Source of the DNA: Bacteroidota bacterium
GTDB taxonomy: Bacteria; Bacteroidota; Bacteroidia; Bacteroidales; Prolixibacteraceae
Reading direction: 5' to 3'
Length of the DNA: 8,422 nucleotides
Assembly (NCBI GenBank): GCA_030632865.1
Contig: DAOVTY010000130.1
Coordinates: forward strand, 1 to 8,422
The notes under the pieces are model-generated. The model had not been told where the DNA came from. It was given only the letters and a program-made list of their open reading frames with translations, and searched no databases. Shown here piece by piece: positions 6,720-8,422 of this stretch. Every line of letters starts with the position of its first letter. Positions within the stretch are counted from its first letter, which is position 1. The position numbers and the translations under genes were made by a program.

Positions 6720-8422
6720 ATGTCTTTCAAAATTTTCTCATTACAACTTTTTGGTAAAATAAAAACGGTTGAAATCATTGAGAATCAGCGTGAAAAACTA
6801 CGTGTAGATTTTGATGAATTTCAAAAAGTAGAAAAATCAGATGAACTTGAGAAGTATTTAAAACTTGAAACATGGGTGAATTCTGAAGAGTTCAAAAATA
6901 AAAAAGCTGAAATTGAAGCTTTGAAATTTAAAGGAAGTCGCGAGTTTAAACAATTGAAGGAGTTAAGTGGGTTAAGTAAAAACTCTAAAATTAAAAAGTA
7001 TTTTAGAGTTGCCGACTCAGCCGATTTGAAAAGATTTGATGATTTAAAAGATTCAGATACTTTAAACGATTACTATGAATTATTGGAGTTTATAAAAGAT
7101 GGCGAGTTTGAGAGGGAGAAAAAAGAGATAAAATCTAATGTTTTTAAAGGTTCTACTGAAGAGAAACACTGGTTAGAATATAGGAAGTTAGGCAAATCAG
7201 CGGGAATAAAAGCATATTTAGAGTTAAACGATTCGGTTAAGTTAAAACAGCACGAGACATTTGCAAGCTCTGAAAAACTAAAAGAATTTGTGACTTTAAG
7301 AAATGCTCCGGATAAAGATAAACAGAAACGAAAAGAGTGTAAAGCATTGAAGCGCGACCCGGAAATTAAAACATATTTTAGATACGAAAAATCTAAAATA
7401 TTAAAGTTATATCGCGAAACAGTTGATAGCCATAATTTAAAAAAATATAACGAATTAAAAGCTTATGTTGAAAGTGAAGAGTACAGAAAACAGGAAGCAC
7501 TTTTAAAGGATAAAAAGAAATTTGAAAAAAGTGAAACGTATAAAAAGCAACAAAAATATAAGCAATTAGCATCCGATGGTGATGTTAGGTTTGTGTTGAA
7601 ATTTGAAAAATCATCGCTATTAAAAAACTATTTAGATATTAAAGATTCGTTCGATTTAAAAAGGTATTACGAGTTAGAAGAAATTACTAAATCTCGCGAG
7701 TTTACTGATAGAAAAGTATATTTAGAGGATAAGAAAAAATGGGAGAAATCTGAAGAATTTATAAAGCAACAGGAGTTTTTAAAAATGAAAAAGTTGCCAC
7801 ATATAGTAAAATACTTTAAATATAAAGGAACTTCAGATTTTGATTTTTTAAAAATCTGGGAATTGACTTTTGAAGATAACTTTTCTTCATCTAAAATAGA
7901 TACAGAGAAATGGTCGAACGTTAGTTTTATTGCAGAAAAATTATTGGGAGATAACTATTCTATGCCTGGTGATTTGCATGTTTTTTCAAATGGCGAAAAT
8001 GTTAAAACAGGGGGAAAACTTACACTCTCAGTAAAAAAAGAAAATAGAGCCGGTAAAGTTTGGCAAATGCATGCCGGTTTTGTTCCTGCAGAGTTCGATT
8101 ATACTTCAGACCTGATTTCAACTAATAAAACTTATTGGCAAGAGGATGGTATTTTTGAAGCAAAAATTAAGTTTTGCCCAACAAAACAGGTAGTTAGCTC
8201 CTTTTATCTTGCAGGAGAAAATAGTACTCCAAGAGTTAATTTGGTTGAAATGGGCACTAAAAATCAGCTCGGGATTTCAACTTTAACAGAGAATGGAAAG
8301 GTTATTTCCACGGGGCTCGATATTTCAAATCTCAAAAAAGATAAATCGTATATATTTACTGTAGAAAAAACTGGCAATACTTTAATCTGGAAAATTAACG
8401 AAGTAGAGGTATTAACTATTCA
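6720..8422 (+). CDS. Tandem-repeat protein with C-terminal GH16/LamG-like domain (runs off the right edge)
   Basis: The open frame runs 567 codons from the ATG at 6720 to the window end; the true end is not visible. The ATG is the first after an in-frame TAG at 6660. The N-terminus (MSFKIFSLQLFGKIKTVEII) is not a convincing signal peptide. Residues 40-381 are five tandem helical units of about 72 residues, extremely rich in Lys, Glu, Leu, Phe and Tyr. From about 382 the character changes to beta-strands: LTFEDNFSSSKIDTEKW opens it, as in GH16-type domains, then GGKLTLSVKKE (431-441) and YWQEDGIFEAKIKF (472-485), matching the family's Y-x-x-G-x-FEA-x-I-K strand. Where active GH16 enzymes have E-x-D-x-x-E, this protein has RVNLVE (505-510), so hydrolysis is doubtful; carbohydrate binding is an inference. 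I do not recognise the full architecture as a named family. Base composition resembles the neighbours, giving no sign of transfer. Confidence 0.8.
   Translation, partial: MSFKIFSLQLFGKIKTVEIIENQREKLRVDFDEFQKVEKSDELEKYLKLETWVNSEEFKNKKAEIEALKFKGSREFKQLKELSGLSKNSKIKKYFRVADSADLKRFDDLKDSDTLNDYYELLEFIKDGEFEREKKEIKSNVFKGSTEEKHWLEYRKLGKSAGIKAYLELNDSVKLKQHETFASSEKLKEFVTLRNAPDKDKQKRKECKALKRDPEIKTYFRYEKSKILKLYRETVDSHNLKKYNELKAYVESEEYRKQEALLKDKKKFEKSETYKKQQKYKQLASDGDVRFVLKFEKSSLLKNYLDIKDSFDLKRYYELEEITKSREFTDRKVYLEDKKKWEKSEEFIKQQEFLKMKKLPHIVKYFKYKGTSDFDFLKIWELTFEDNFSSSKIDTEKWSNVSFIAEKLLGDNYSMPGDLHVFSNGENVKTGGKLTLSVKKENRAGKVWQMHAGFVPAEFDYTSDLISTNKTYWQEDGIFEAKIKFCPTKQVVSSFYLAGENSTPRVNLVEMGTKNQLGISTLTENGKVISTGLDISNLKKDKSYIFTVEKTGNTLIWKINEVEVLTI
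6837..7862 (+). repeat. Five tandem coding repeats of about 72 residues
   Basis: Unit boundaries in protein residues are 40-111, 112-183, 184-236, 237-309 and 310-381, giving lengths of 72, 72, 53, 73 and 72. Each opens with S-x-x-L-x-x-[YF]-x-x-L (SDELEKYLKL, SDTLNDYYEL, SEKLKEFVTL, SHNLKKYNEL, SFDLKRYYEL). Each then carries [SG]-E-[FY] segments and a late [IV]-K-x-[YF] motif followed by K/D-S (IKKYFRVADS, IKAYLELNDS, IKTYFRYEKS, VRFVLKFEKS, IVKYFKYKGT). Within a unit, similar helices recur at roughly 18 residues. The third unit lacks about one such helix. The repeats are diverged at DNA level, so they are old rather than recent duplications. Confidence 0.8.

Overview
The window looks like chromosomal DNA from a member of the Bacteroidota, probably a Bacteroidales/Marinilabiliales-type organism. 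The DNA is AT-rich, starts are preceded by A/T-rich stretches with little Shine-Dalgarno signal, and four promoter-position matches to the Bacteroidota -7 element TAnnTTTG are present. The gene set (AnmK, a periplasmic M23 peptidase with a long C-terminal region, a coiled-coil protein plus ZapA plus RNase Y, and uridine phosphorylase) fits the phylum. The genus cannot be fixed from sequence alone. I see no tRNA, rRNA, CRISPR array, insertion sequence or prophage.

Layout. Positions 1-2221 hold a leftward pair: a secreted LytM-type M23 peptidase followed 47 nt later by anmK, which runs off the left edge. Together they suggest peptidoglycan remodelling coupled to recycling of its sugars. From about 2296 a rightward unit begins: a small coiled-coil protein, zapA (GTG start) and, after a long imperfect hairpin, rny encoding RNase Y. 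A strong hairpin at 4609-4653 ends rny and can also end the leftward unit coming the other way. That second leftward unit (6439 to 4685) is a uridine phosphorylase gene and, 6 nt downstream, a SirB1/transglutaminase-like protein; it has a good promoter at 6462-6492.

After a 280-nt divergent intergenic region, a rightward gene starts at 6720 and is still open at the right edge. It is not a familiar gene. It encodes five tandem units of about 72 residues, very rich in Lys/Glu and aromatic residues. They are followed by a GH16/LamG-like beta-sandwich domain in which the catalytic motif appears degraded. It has no visible signal peptide.

The left three quarters is ordinary housekeeping (cell wall, division, RNA decay, nucleoside salvage). 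The repeat protein at the right end is the best candidate for something undescribed. Secondary points are the ZapA-linked coiled-coil protein and the hairpin between zapA and rny.
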